From assembly GCA_021234155.1 (NCBI GenBank), contig JAJEKV010000004.1:17669310-17733309 (forward strand): 64,000 nucleotides of DNA. The letters are read 5' to 3'. This document shows, one piece after another, positions 11,800-22,521 of the stretch. The translations under genes and the position numbers were made by a program. How positions within the stretch are numbered: position 1 is the first letter of the stretch; each line of letters begins with the position of its first letter. Origin of the DNA: Isoetes taiwanensis. Taxonomy: Eukaryota; Streptophyta; Lycopodiopsida; Isoetales; Isoetaceae. Under the pieces are notes generated by a model that saw only the letters and a program-made list of their open reading frames with translations, ran no database searches and was not told where the DNA came from.

Positions 11800-12677
11800 A
11801 ATTTACAAAAAAAAAAAAAAAAGAAGGGAATTTCTTGGAGAAACCGGCATCACTTTTTCAAATCCCAATTGCTCGAAAATGCTTCTACGGCGATTGCTAT
11901 TCTTTTTTACCTGCATCCTTCTTCTCTGGACCAATCTTTAATTGATTCTTGGTTCATACCTATTCAAAGGGCTTCTCTAGAACATCACATAATATAATGC
12001 CAGAAGGTAGAAAATATAAAAGATACTCACCTTCCAAACCTCACCTACACAATGGCCATGGGTCCACAAGTCTTAAAGCTTGCTGGAAGGAGAAACAAGC
12101 CATTTGGTTCTTCAGATGGAAGTGTGCAGGAATAAAGGTGTATACAAGTACAAAATAATGCAAATCACAATCGCCTGAAAGCATTATTTAGGCATGTGCT
12201 TCCTAAGTAAGCTTTGGGATGCTAGGGCTTTAGGGCTAGTAAAGACAACACACTACAGAAATTAGATTAATCCCATGCTTGCCAGGGATCCACATCGGTA
12301 CCTGTTAGCGCATTTGCCCATGAAGAAGCATAGAATGATCGCATCCCTTCATGCAGATGCAAAAATGCCTCAGAATTGAGACAAGCAGATTGACCTGAGA
12401 AGAGCTAGAAAACAAGGTCTGCCAATGTTGAGAATTGGAAGTTATTGAAGATGAGTGCCACACTCTATAGAACTGCCCATCATTTGAGCCTATTAGAGCA
12501 CAATATGCCAGGTTGGTTACACCTAACAGACCACTACATATGTTGTTGTAGATGGCTGCAGTAGGGATATTAGCATCATACCTTCAGGAGATATTGGACA
12601 TGCGAGATCAGTTGTGTCTTTTATCAATATATTAACATGTACAAATGTACAGTTTATCATTAAGCTTATTAATATGG
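11800..12677. other. No gene recognised; poly(A) run near the left edge
   Basis: A run of about 16 A residues lies at 11,808-11,823. The remainder is moderately AT-rich with only short, unrelated frames. Confidence 0.35.
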
Positions 12678-12799
12678 TTTCCCCCTCAAGAGGGGGGGTC
12701 TTTAAATCCTGGACAGTAATAGATTTACTGTGTTCTTTTTGGGTCTCATAGGCTTTTTGGTCTCCACGGAGATAAAATTCATATCAATTCAATTCTTTG
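12678..12799 (+). mobile_element. LINE 3' end with (TTCAA)n-like tail
   Basis: The blocks CCCCCTCAAGAGGGGG, TTTAAATCCTGG, TTTTTGGGTCTCATAGGC and TTGGTCTCCACGGAGATAAAA precede ATATCAATTCAATTC. The order matches the 3' end of the LINE at 27,021, although it is more diverged. Confidence 0.55.
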
Positions 12800-13045
12800 T
12801 TCAAAAGAATGATTGTAAAGACAATGGACTTGCGAAGAGTTTGAAGAATCTTGGCAAACGAGTGGAATCCTTCCCCTGGGGCTATCTATATACCCAAAAT
12901 TGCCACCTTCGTATAAGCAAGCAACCTCGTCTTGTAATTTTGGAGGGAATTCTAACTTTTCAGATAAATCAAATTTAAAAAATGTGAAAAAGTAATATGT
13001 ATAATTTTTGCATCCAAATATGCATTTGCGGTGTTGCACATCATT
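12800..13045 (-). repeat. Copy of the dispersed repeat seen at 24.47-24.66 kb, antisense
   Basis: The reverse complement reads GGATGCAAAAATTATACAT, then ACTTTTTCACATTT, TTGCTTGCTTATA, GATAGCC, AGGGGAAGGATT and CTCTTCGCAA. The same blocks stand in the same order on the plus strand at 24,477-24,660 and again at 35,228-35,400. It is a diverged member of that family and is non-coding as far as I can see. Confidence 0.6.
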
Positions 13046-13119
13046 TAAACAAAGAATATTGTTAATGTCATCATCACTTTCATTTACTAAGTGCTCTTGA
13101 TAGTTTCATCTATTATTGG

Positions 13120-14262
13120 AGCATTGCTAGCAGAATGGATGATGCCCAGAAGCTCCTAGAGCAAATGGTGATCTCGAGGCTTAGTTCCTAACGATAATCA
13201 CATACACCACCATGATGTCGGGGCTTTGCAAGGAAGGCAGAGTCGACGAAGCTCTAGAACTTCTTCAGAAGATGATAAACAGGGGTTGCACTCCAACGGT
13301 GATCACATATAACAGCCTCATCAATGGCCTCTGCAGGGCAAACAAAATGGAGAAGGCGCATGAGCTTTTGGCAGAGATGTGCAAAAGGGGTACAAGCCTG
13401 ATATTTTCACCTTCACCACTTTGATTGGAGGGCTCGCAATCTTTGGCAAGTCGGATGAGGCCATGCATCTTCTTGAATGTCGTCTCAAGAGGAGAGGTAT
13501 TTCCTGATGTTGTCACCTATTACGTTGCTTATGGGTGGTTTTGCAAAGAAGAAAGGTTGGATGAAGCAACGCCACTATTTAAATAAATGGTGCAAAGTGG
13601 CTGCAAGCCCAATGTCATTACCTACAACACACCGATTACGGGTTTCATGAAATTTGAAAAACCGGATGGGCCTTGGATCTTCCGGCGGAGATGGTAGAAA
13701 GCGGCTTTCATCGGTTGTACACTTACACAACACTTATTTCACGGATTTTTGCAAGGAGAGCAGATTAGATGAGGCTTATCATCTCCTAGGTGAAGCAATA
13801 GCGGAGGAATGGTTCGTGATGTTGTGACATACACAACCCTTATGGATGGCCTTTGCAAAGATGGCGAATAGAGGATGCCTTTCAGCTCACGAGAACCATG
13901 AGTGAGAATGGCTGCAAACCGGGTATTTTCACATATAATACTTTGTTAGATGGATTTTTTAAGGCTGGTAGAATTGAGAAAGCACATGAGCTCTTGAAGA
14001 AGATGCTTTTCAAGGCTGCAATCAAATGAGATCACCATCAACATAATTGTTGATAGTGTGCGCAAATCTAGCAACTATGAAGGTGCACATGAACTTCTTG
14101 ATTATCTTACGTCAAAAGGTTTTGATCGACATTTTCACTTACACCACCATCATGGGCCGGGGCTCGCAAAGAAGTCGGTGAAAAGATGCTCTTGGCCTCT
14201 ATGTAGAGATGGTGAAAAGAGGTCAGATGCCTAATGTTTTCACCTTTACACAACGGCTTATT
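13120..14262 (+). pseudogene. P-class PPR protein gene copy, broken frames
   Basis: About nine consecutive pentatricopeptide repeats (35-residue helical hairpins that bind organellar RNA base by base) can be followed across three frames. Examples are TTMMSGLCKEGRVDEALELL with a QKMINRGCTPTVITYNSLING continuation, then ..GLCRANKMEKAHELLAEM, ..GFFKAGRIEKAHELLKKM and a late ..VFTFTQRL. Spacing and the I/VTYN and GLCK signatures are those of P-class PPRs, normally mitochondrial or plastid proteins. The frame changes roughly every 100-200 bases, and no start codon with a targeting peptide is visible, so at least the N-terminus is missing. Several breaks lie where CTGCAA is expected but CGCAA is written (for example 13,434 and 14,164). 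Some breaks may thus be consensus errors; otherwise it is a pseudogene. Confidence 0.85.
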
Positions 14263-14674
14263 GTTTTGCCATATGCTTATGAATGCTTGCCATGGCAAAA
14301 CAGGCTCGCATATGCATGGCAATGTGCAGTTTACAATAGAAGGGGGTATTTATTTTGACACTTGATTTTCTTGAACTAGTGGTACTGGCTTTATATTGGG
14401 CGCCATGGCCCCCTTTAGTAAACTTTATGATGTTATTGTTGTTTTTGCCCATTTTATAACAGTGTGTTTGCATATATTTGGGCGGCTCTTGGTATGCAAT
14501 GTACGGAATTGAGATTACAAAATATACTCATAGTTGTTTGCAATGGGAATAATTTGTTTGTCTTGATGTTATTGTGCTTTTTAGTAATTAATATTTAGGC
14601 CCATAAAGTTTACCTATGTTTGCATTAGTTAGGGTCCGAAGGGCCCAATTTTTTTTTTAATATAACAATCAACC
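14263..14674. other. No gene recognised downstream of the PPR copy
   Basis: This is AT-rich sequence with a T run at 14,650-14,659. I see nothing coding; it may include the 3' flank of the PPR copy. Confidence 0.3.
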
Positions 14675-15331
14675 CACAACACCATTAACATTATTAACAC
14701 AAACCATTGCATTTAACACATTTAAATTAAAATCCCCCTTAAACCCCCTTTGGTTTGGGTGCATATTCACACGGGGGGTTACGTAGGGCAGCGAGAGCCC
14801 TTTAAATATATTTACAAGACATGCACAAAATTAACACCATTAAGTACATTCTCTCAAACCTTATAGTATTTTGCAAACCTTAATATACAGTATACAAAAA
14901 CTTGTACATGCATACCCCACAAACGAGGATCGCTATATACGGTCCAGATCTTGGAATAAGGGCAAATACCATGCTGACTCTCGTTGCCGGGTAACATATT
15001 CACATGGGGGTTACTCCCGCAACAGAGTTGCTTGATGGGCATATTTGCCCTTTTATTCCAAGATGCGGACTGCATATAGCATCCTCGCTTTGGGGGTATG
15101 CATGTACAAGTTTTTGTATACTATATATTAAGGTTTGCAAAATACTAAGGTTTGAGAGAATGTACTTAATGGTGTTAATTTTGTACATGTATTGTAAATT
15201 TTATGGGCCTCTCCCCGTCTAATACGAATCCCCGTGAATACTTAATCCAAACCAAAGGGGGTTTAAGGGGGATTTTAATATAAATGTGTCAAATGCATTG
15301 GTTTGTGTTAATAATGTTAATGGTAGTTGTG
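14675..15331. mobile_element. Foldback/MITE-like element with arms of about 320 bp
   Basis: The two halves are inverted copies of each other. The left arm begins near CACAACACCATTAAC and runs through AATCCCCCTTAAACCCCC. The right arm, reversed, begins CACAACTACCATTAAC and repeats the same blocks, with the centre near 15,005. The element would fold into one long hairpin. It is non-coding. A shorter related family (ACAAACCATTACATCCAAC termini and shared GGTTGGGTGCATATTC and GATGGGCATATTTGC blocks) occurs at 33,152-33,522 and 43,917-44,281. No target duplication could be fixed with confidence. Confidence 0.8.
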
Positions 15332-16020
15332 TGTTAATGGTTTGTGCCTTAAGGATGGTGTAGGGGTGCATGTAATATTGTGCATGGAGTTTCCTTAGTG
15401 CATATGAATCATAATAGAAAATGGTAGTAGAGCTAAAAACAAGCCATTACATTCGAAGTCCTAATATTAAGTGTGACATAATACCATGATAGATAATAGA
15501 CAAATGGTAACACATTTAAAAAACAGAAAACATTAGTTCAAGACCAAACCTGAAAAGAACAAGTGCAGCAACAGAATTTAGAAACATGCTAACAATGACA
15601 AAACGACCATCATGGAAATTTCTGTTTCTGTAAATTTTTTGCCTATAAAATGAACACTCGGGAAGTCAAATCACAATAACTGATACCTACCTTCTTCAAG
15701 CTACATATTCCATATACTGGATACAATTGGTTACCCAAGACAATATGTACTAAGGATACCGCTTGGAAAACAAAGCATCTTCACAGCTTTGATGGCTTTG
15801 CATATAAGCTTGTACTTCCCACAAGAAATGCTTCAGCCTCTTCCTAACATAAATATAGTTATTCACTTACTGAGAGCAGCAGTTGTAGAAGCCACCATTT
15901 TAAACACAGTTCTAACATTCTGTACAAATTTACCATTTAGACATAATCAGTCATACTCGTTTGCTCTCCTAGCCATTTCGAAACTTGTATTGTAACCCAT
16001 GAACTAGAACCAGCAACATC
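15332..16020. other. No gene recognised
   Basis: AT-rich sequence with short frames only. It may be intron or 3' flank of the antisense gene fragment at 16.0-17.8 kb. Confidence 0.3.
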
Positions 16021-16029
16021 CTTGCATGA

Positions 16030-16295
16030 ACTGGAAGCTCTGGTCGCCAGAAATGAGAACCTCACTAGAGCCTTAACCCCCATTGTTTGGCCCGTTGATC
16101 AAGCAACTTAAGAACCTGTTGGCCATCAATACAATCAGACTATATCATATACGATGGATCAAGGATTAACAATGCCTGCAGATCCCTGACAGCACCAACA
16201 TAATCCTGAAGAGCATTGTTAAAGTAAACCTGTAGCTTCACATAGACTCTGAAACCTAAAACGTGATTACTCTCTGCAATGGCTTCATGGACCAT
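16030..16295 (-). pseudogene. TPR-repeat gene fragment, possibly ETO1-like
   Basis: On the minus strand from 16,295 a 51-codon frame contains ..VYFNNALQDYVGAVRDLQAL.. and LDPSYM before a stop at 16,140. It continues in the same sense with GQQVLKLLDQRAKQWGLRL. The pattern of an Ala-rich helix pair ending in LDPSY is that of a tetratricopeptide repeat. The run resembles the C-terminal TPR region of ethylene-overproducer-1-like (ETO1/EOL) adaptor proteins, which recruit ACC synthase to CUL3 ligases. That name is a guess from memory of the family; TPR identity is firmer. The in-frame stops suggest a non-functional copy. Confidence 0.4.
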
Positions 16296-16579
16296 TGTTA
16301 AAGAAAGAAAAATTACCATGAGGCCAGAAAAGGGGCCAGTTCAAGCAATATGCCTTTTAAATCACTTATAATTGCACTTCCAAAATAAGGACATATACAC
16401 TATCGTATAGGTTTTAAGTTCAACACCAAAGATAATGTTTCAATCTATTAATATAATGTAAACTGAAGACAGAATAGAAATTAGATCCTTGAGAATAGAA
16501 ATTAGGGCGTTATGTACAACATCATGTCCTAAAGAATAAATAAACAAAGCATGTGTACATCCATGTTTTATCTATAGAC

Positions 16580-17000
16580 AATGGTATGTGGTGTTGTCGA
16601 CTAGGTTTCTCAATCACTTTAATGTCCTCAAGAAAAATATCTGTCTGATTTGGGCTGCAAATCTCGGGGGGTTTAGAAACCTCAAGTGGTAGAATCCCAA
16701 CAGTACAAATGGTAGAATCCCAATAGCACAAGTATCTTTTGAGTCCTCTTAAAGCAGTTCTAGTTGCCTAAGGAGCATTTATGCTTATAGTTTTTGCAGA
16801 CAAGGAAGAATAACTACATGAACAAATTCTGATGCAATTTGTGTAGGTGACGGCCAGCTTGTGCTTGAACCCATCTTCTAAAGCACTTCTTCCCTGCTTA
16901 AGAATAAAGTAATCTAGATCATTTGAAGAACATGAGGTAGAACAGGTTGTAGAACTGGTTGCTGCTCTACTGCTAAAGGCTGTTCTCATTGATTTAGCAT
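16580..17000 (-). pseudogene. Exon-like antisense fragments upstream of the TPR piece
   Basis: Two minus-strand open stretches could belong to the same broken gene as the TPR fragment. One is at 16,585-16,715 and includes LEVSKPPEICSPNQTDIF. The other is at 16,768-16,989 and includes SNDLDYFILKQGRSALEDG. A possible donor (CCCAAG|GTAAGG) stands at about 17,058 on the minus strand. I recognise no domain in either. The evidence for a shared gene is only strand, spacing and codon-like composition. Confidence 0.25.
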
Positions 17001-17039
17001 GTGAATATGATCTGCTTATGCTACGAAACTACATAAGAA

Positions 17040-18120
17040 CAAAAACGAAAAAGCCTTACCTTGGGCCACGCAGCAATGCAAATAATAGAATGTGAGCTTG
17101 AAACTTTAGAAGCAAAGGTATCAGTAAAAGAACTACATCATTGTTTCCAATCTGCAAATGGGCTGTACACGGGACATGGCAAAATCAAAGAGTGCCTTTA
17201 CTCACCCCAGATTGATAAAGTCTCCACCGTTTTACCTTCTATAGCAAAAACCTCCATCAATAATAATATTGGCAAGAAGATGCTTGACAAAAAGACTGAT
17301 ATGTCCCGAAAACAGGCTGTTTTGCTTCCATTTCCACATATATAAACCTGCAACCATTTTATCCCTTTCACATTTAATATGCACAGCTCAATTCCACCAG
17401 ATCAGTTCTTCCCTCAAACCATAGGCCTTAAGTTGCTCGGGGTCCCTTTTTTTGTGCAAACGGCCAATCTTGGCATTATGGAAAAAGACCAACTAACTCT
17501 GCTAATCGCCATTTCCAGCTACAATCTCTTGGGATTTCTACAAATCGCCCAAGCAATAACCTGTAAAGCAGGAATCCGCTTCTGAGATCCATTATCCTGA
17601 TTGATAGACTCGGCCTTCATCTCATGGCGTTGATGGGAAGCCAGATTGTAGAACGCTCAATTAACCCTAAAATAAACTTGATCTAGCTTTGTTGGAGACC
17701 TGCCTCCCCCTTCCCCTCCCCGAGACCTGCCCTAAAGTATCCCTTCTTCGATTAACCCTAAAATATCCTTCTTCGAGCCTTGCAGGCATTCATAATCTGC
17801 CATGGCGAGAATTAACAAAAACATAGGCTAGTAGATAGATAAAATAATAGGATTTTAGCCTAGGATTCTGCAGTAGATTCCTGCTTTGACCTAGCAACCC
17901 TAAAAAAAACCAGACCAGACCCTAATCCACACAACCCTAAAAAAACCCTAAAACTAATGGGAGGATATTCACCACAGGATTTGCCCCCTTTTCTAAAATC
18001 AACGGCTAACAAAAGGGTGCACTCTAGAAATACTATTTAGTACACCTGGATGAATACGACCACCAAATCATATGAAAACCTTAGAGAAAACAGTAAAAAA
18101 AAAAAAAAAAACCCTGTTAT
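17040..18120. other. No clear gene; telo-box-rich stretch and poly(A)
   Basis: ACCCTAAAA-type words are clustered at 17,660-17,960, for example AACCCTAAAAAAACCC near 17,932-17,950, as in plant 5' regions of housekeeping genes. A run of about 17 A residues lies at 18,096-18,112. On the minus strand a short ATG frame begins at about 17,802. This could be the promoter side of the antisense fragments, but no complete gene can be assembled. Confidence 0.3.
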
Positions 18121-18199
18121 AATGCTAGATATTTGCTACTCTACAACTTGAAAATGTCTTGTTGTGTCATATTCCTTGATAGGCTTCTTCTTTTACCAA

Positions 18200-18650
18200 T
18201 ATTTGGTGGACTCAATGTGTATGTAAATGTTTTTTATACATAAGATGATATTATTTCAAACTTTGTAATTCACCAGCTTAGCAAGTTGGCAACTTTTAGT
18301 TGCACAACACTATTTGGCTTTATATTGTGTATCCCAAATTGTCATATATCGTACATGTGAAAGATCATGTCCGATTTATGAAAACAACCTCTTGTTGTCA
18401 CCATCCACATCGATATTACCCCCAACTGAATCCATAAATACTTTGGTGGCTTTAGTGTGCACATAAATGTCCATGTCAAGTGTAAGATCATACTTGGTCT
18501 CGATCAACGATAACTCTTAATTTGGCAAGTTGGCGACTTCCATGGCCATGCCACCACTCATGTTACAACTACAATATATAATAGCTGCAAGGAAAAGTTG
18601 TGCATCTAAAGTATATTTGATGGGACTAGAATGCTTGTCATAAAATATAC
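18200..18650 (-). repeat. Antisense copy of the repeat family at 23.1-24.5 kb
   Basis: Reversed, this stretch contains ACTTTTCCTTGCAGC, TGTAACATGAGTGG, AACTTGCCAAATT, TATCGTTGATCGAGACCAAG, TATGCACACTAAAG and ATCGATGTGGATGG in the same order as 24,020-24,250. It is a diverged, non-coding member of that dispersed family. Confidence 0.6.
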
Positions 18651-18775
18651 GTATAGGTGTTCATATCTCATCTAGAGATGCTTGGGAGGCAGTGATTAAG
18701 GGCTTGGAAAAGCACATTTTTTGGTGATCCATAGCTAAGCTCTCCATGGAGGGATGAATTTGAGGAGGGCGCTGA

Positions 18776-18890
18776 TGTCAAAGTCAGTTGGGCAAAGTGC
18801 ATGTTGCCAAAACATTTTGGCGGCCTTGGGATGATCAATTTTCTTTGCAGAGCAAGGTGATGATTTCTAAGTTTATTTGGAGAATTTTGA
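18776..18890 (+). pseudogene. L1-type LINE fragment (region after reverse transcriptase)
   Basis: A short frame reads KVSWAKCMLPKHFGGLGMIN followed by FLCRAR, then stops. The W-x-x-x-C-x-x-P-K-x-x-GGLG motif is characteristic of plant L1-like LINE polyproteins downstream of the reverse transcriptase. Only this scrap survives. Nothing else coding is visible between 18,900 and 19,600. Confidence 0.55.
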
Positions 18891-19599
18891 ATAATGTGGA
18901 CGAGTCACCCGGCTCCCACCTTGTGTATTAGTCTTTGCAAATATGCATCTCTTTTGGGTCTGTTAGGCCACTTCTGTCTTGGGCTTACCCACAAACATCA
19001 TACTCTAATGCTTCTCCATTTCTCAGAGGATTGCTTATCGCATGGGAGACTGTACGATCTCTATTTCATTTTCATCATCTTGCACATACTATCACTACTG
19101 CGAGCTGTTGTTGATTTCTTTAGATAGTGGTCCTCTAGTATCTTCGGTCCATCCATTGACGCAATGTCGATGAAAATTGACACAAGCATCCACGTCAGCA
19201 GTTAAGGTAACGCCAATAGAAGAAGCGGCCAAGTGACTCCACGGCTTGAGGAATCCGCGGCCTGCCAACCTTCTGTGCCACTCATTATGGCAATAATAAT
19301 TTCACGAGTCATGGCAGGAATCACGGGTTTAGGTGACCGAGGATCCTCAATTAACAGATCCTTGCTATTTTGGGTTGAGATGATGGCCCGGTGATGGCTT
19401 TTAAGCAGCAACGAATTCTTCTCCAATGTTTAAGAGTACAAAGAGCAGGTAGAAGGATTTGATATGAAACTATGGACTTGAATCCAAGTGACCGAGTCAG
19501 AAAGGCATTATGTCCAAGTCATTCCAGGTGGCAAGTCATATTACGGACTCCTATATTTCCATTCCATATAGAAGATCTGATTCCCGCAAAACCCTGAAT

Positions 19600-19810
19600 A
19601 AGTATGATTTGTGGGACTAGTCATAAAGCTCTGCTCTTTGATAGTTGTTCTGCATTATATATAAAGCCTTCCAACTTGCCATGTTGTCGGATAACAAGTG
19701 TCCCACTATGTGTTGGTAATGAACTCCATTCCCCGGTATTTGTGTGTTACCAGTTCCAGATTTTAATCTTGATAGGTGAAGCAAGGCCAACTTTGTTGTC
19801 ACAAAGAATA
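19600..19810 (-). pseudogene. Fragment of the same LINE family as 27,021-29,516
   Basis: The minus-strand frame ends WKALYIMQNNYQRAELYD. The LINE copies at 28.0-28.2 and 38.8-38.9 kb contain the matching WKALYAMRNNSHKAEL stretch. The upstream KYLGIEF equivalent is present in another frame as YRGMEF. It is a short, frameshifted relic. From 19,811 to 20,320 nothing else is recognised. Confidence 0.6.
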
Positions 19811-20324
19811 TATCAGAAGTACCTTGGTCTTGGTCAAATTGATAGGCATTTCAGTGCCCTAGCAGAAAGTACTCGGTGCAATTCAATGCTTATTGGTTGC
19901 ATTCTAGAGTAAGCATGACCAAAGATAGATTTTGTTTAAATCATGTTTACTAGCTTAAGATAGATATCATCAAGTTATCCAGTTTTCTAGATGTAGATGT
20001 AGATGTAGATGCAGATGAATTTTGTTAAAGAATTATTGGGCAACAATCATACATTATGTGCATCAAGTGCCGCAGTTGTGAGCTGTTCAGCCACAAGGAA
20101 ACAAAGTTCAACAAATAAGAAATTACAAAATGGGGCTCGCATGAAACCAACAAACCGCCCTAGCTAGGCTTCTCATTCATCTCAGCAGATTTTCTACAAT
20201 GGTGGATAGTGGGTAGTCGCACACATGCGAACTACCCATGAAAAATAAAGGGAATATCCAATTATATAATTTGGACCCCATAAAATACAATGCTAATAGA
20301 TGTTTGGCTTGTATAGCTGCCGAA

Positions 20325-20420
20325 AGCTTATCACCGGGATTAAAAAACCCCGCCCTTTCGGGTTTTCGAGGAAAAACCCTAGTGATAAGCCTTCGGCAAG
20401 GGGCTTGGACAAACGTAAGG
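20325..20420 (-). mobile_element. LINE 3'-UTR-like block, antisense
   Basis: ATTAAAAAACCCCGCC, TTCGGGTTTTCGAGG and AAAAACCCTAGTGATAAG follow the same order as 27,118-27,170 near the 3' end of the LINE there. A degenerate TGGACCCCATAAAATAC block lies just left (20,270-20,290). No tandem-array tail follows, so the end has decayed or been deleted. Confidence 0.5.
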
Positions 20421-20644
20421 CAGAGAAATCGCTCCCAAAACCCACGAATGGAGAAGTCGAAACAGTTGCCGCTCGCCAACCTGTACCTGCACATCATCAA
20501 CACAAAAAACGTGACAAAACAAACCTCCAGAGTGGGGGGGCTGATCCGCAGCGTGCCATAGCGACAATAAAACAAAACCTCTTCAAATAGAAAGGGCTGG
20601 TCGCGGCGTGTCGGCGACAAATACATTAAACAAAGAAGGGGGAG

Positions 20645-21556
20645 GGTGGGTTCAAAGAAAAGAGAATAAAATGCTGCTGAGAGAAGAGGAAAGCGCCCGA
20701 TGAGGCGTTGATGCGAGAACCACGCCTAAAATAGCGATCGCCCAACCGGAAAGGACATCGCGCGCATGCATGCATGCAAGACATGCATGCCCCCATTCTA
20801 GAATGGCGATCCGATGTCTCGGATCGATGGGATTCTAGAATGGGGCTCGTGATGAAACCAACAAACTTAGAATACCAAAGGACTTCCTTAACAAAGGCGG
20901 GATCGAGGGGCGAAGGGTCCGCGAGAATGAAGGCTAAGAAGAGTCAAAGCCGAGAAAGGACATGCCCTGACATGAAAAAGCGTAAATAGGGAGAAGCCCC
21001 CCGCATGGGTTCAAAGAAAAGAGAATAAGTTCTTTGAGAGAAGAGGAAGCGTCGATGAGGCGTTGATGCTGAGAACCCGGCGCCTAAAATAGCGATCACC
21101 CAACGGAAAAGACATGCACAATACCGCATACATACAAGACATGCATGCTCGCCCCATTCTAGAATGGCGATCCGATGTCTCGGATCGATGGGATTCTAGA
21201 ATGGGGCTCATTATGAAGGCTCAACAAACCGCCCGAATACCAAAGGACTTTCTTAACAAAGGCGGGATCGGGGCGAAGGTAAAGAAGAGTCAAAGCCGAG
21301 AAAGGACATGCCACGGCATGAAAAAGCGTAAATTGGCCAAACCAAGCGGGGAGAAGCCCCTCCCGCATGGGTTCAAAAAGAGAATAAAGTACTGGCGAGA
21401 GAGAAGAGGAAAGCGCCGATGAGGCGTTGATGCGAGAAAGCGCCTAAAATAGCGATCTCCCAACCAGAAAAGGGCATGCGCCGCATCCATGCATGCAAGA
21501 CATGCATGCTCGCCCCATTCTAGAATGGCGATCCGATGTCTCGGATCGATGGGATT
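20645..21556. repeat. Tandem repeat, about 361-bp unit, 2.5 copies, with central dyad
   Basis: A unit containing TCAAAGAAAAGAGAATAA, GATGAGGCGTTGATG, GCCTAAAATAGCGATC, GCAAGACATGCATGC and CCCATTCTAGAATGG recurs, with its dyad at 20,791, 21,152 and 21,514. The dyad combines a palindromic CATTCTAGAATG, a stem-loop CGATCCGA-TGTC-TCGGATCG and a mirrored second CATTCTAGAATG copy (ATTCTAGAATGGGG). The third unit stops abruptly after GATGGGATT at 21,556. The repeated open frames in it are a by-product. It looks like a satellite-type or spacer repeat. Confidence 0.75.
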
Positions 21557-22336
21557 ACAAAAAAGAAAGATTATATCAGGTTAAAAGGCAATGGTCATAG
21601 AAGTATTGCTCTCGACATGGTCAACTATGGTGCATGTTGTTCCTAAGAATATCAAACCCTGCTTGTTTTGTCAGTAGCCGAGTTTTTTGCCATCCCATGT
21701 TGCCATTTTATCAAACTCTGCTTCTTTTGTCTTTTTTGCCATCCCATCCTGCCACTTTGTGTTGATTGACTCTCGTTCCTACAAAGATAGCCTCAAGATA
21801 AGGATTCTATGTACCCATCGTCGAGTCATGAGATTCTTGTAATGGTGCACTAACCGTAGTAAACTCCTCCTCATTTATAAAGATGGAAGTCTGGTCTAAA
21901 TGATTAGTCAATGTGATAACCATATGTAGATGAGTTGTACGTGGCATAATCGACTATCCAATTCTTGTAAGCATAATGGATCTAAATCTAGATTATCTCC
22001 TGGAATTATATAACTGTCAAAGGTTAATGACGGTTCATCAGAACGATAGTATGAATTTTCATATGTCCAATACCATTGATGTCTAATAAGTCTGATAGTA
22101 ATAGCGTCCATTGAATATAATAAGGAGAAGAATCGTATAGCAATGAACATCATTCTTTCTATGATTGGATTTTGTTATAGCAGAGATGCTATGGAGCGTT
22201 AACCAACATCTATAATACAAGGATTGAGATAATTACTAAAAAGACAAAAATACCATGATGCAAGTCGATTATCCAAGGGGTAGGGACTTAGCTTCCTCTC
22301 CTTAGAGCCACACATACTGGTCTCCCTTCTGGTTCT
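21557..22336. other. No gene recognised
   Basis: Mixed AT-rich sequence. On the minus strand at 21,908-22,153 there is an 81-codon frame with H-Q-W-Y-W-T-Y-E and Y-I-I-P motifs. These resemble mitochondrial cytochrome oxidase subunit 2 (..[13 protein letters not shown]..); the frame is described separately. Otherwise nothing is identified. Confidence 0.3.
21908..22153 (-). pseudogene. cox2: Mitochondrial cox2 fragment in nuclear repeats (NUMT)
   Basis: The frame includes [20 protein letters not shown], then [20 protein letters not shown]. Plant mitochondrial COX2 has the same stretch: the HQWYW(T/S)YEYSDY aromatic signature of the copper-A electron-transfer face, followed by ..LTFDSYMIPEDDLELGQ. 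The match starts near 22,110 and is lost by about 21,980, before the Cys-rich CuA ligand loop. The fragment is therefore short and cannot function. It is a nuclear insertion of mitochondrial DNA or of a cDNA. Flanks show no other mitochondrial sequence that I can identify. Identity of this motif run is quite specific. Confidence 0.75.
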
Positions 22337-22521
22337 GGGTCCCATAGGCCGATTGGTCTCAGTGGACGATAAAAAACTATTCTTATTCTTATTCTTATTC
22401 TTATTCTTATTCTTATTCTTATTCTTATTCTTATTCTTATTCTTATTCTTATTCTTATTCTTATTCTTATTCTTATTCTTATTCTTATTCTTATTCTTAT
22501 TCTTATTCTTATTCTTATTCT
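22337..22521 (+). mobile_element. LINE 3' end with long (TTCTTA)n microsatellite
   Basis: TGGGTCCCATAGGCCGATTGG, TCTCAGTGGACGATAAAAAA and then about 24 uninterrupted copies of the hexamer TTCTTA (22,377-22,520). The array starts exactly where other LINE copies here have shorter tails, so it most likely expanded from a LINE tail. Long lysine/asparagine or leucine/phenylalanine frames across it are artefacts. Confidence 0.7.

Noticed and set aside
20774-21422. Two similar basic ORFs of 71 and 102 codons
   Set aside because: They are the same frame read in successive 361-bp tandem repeat units; indels between units destroy the frame, so no selection for coding is apparent.
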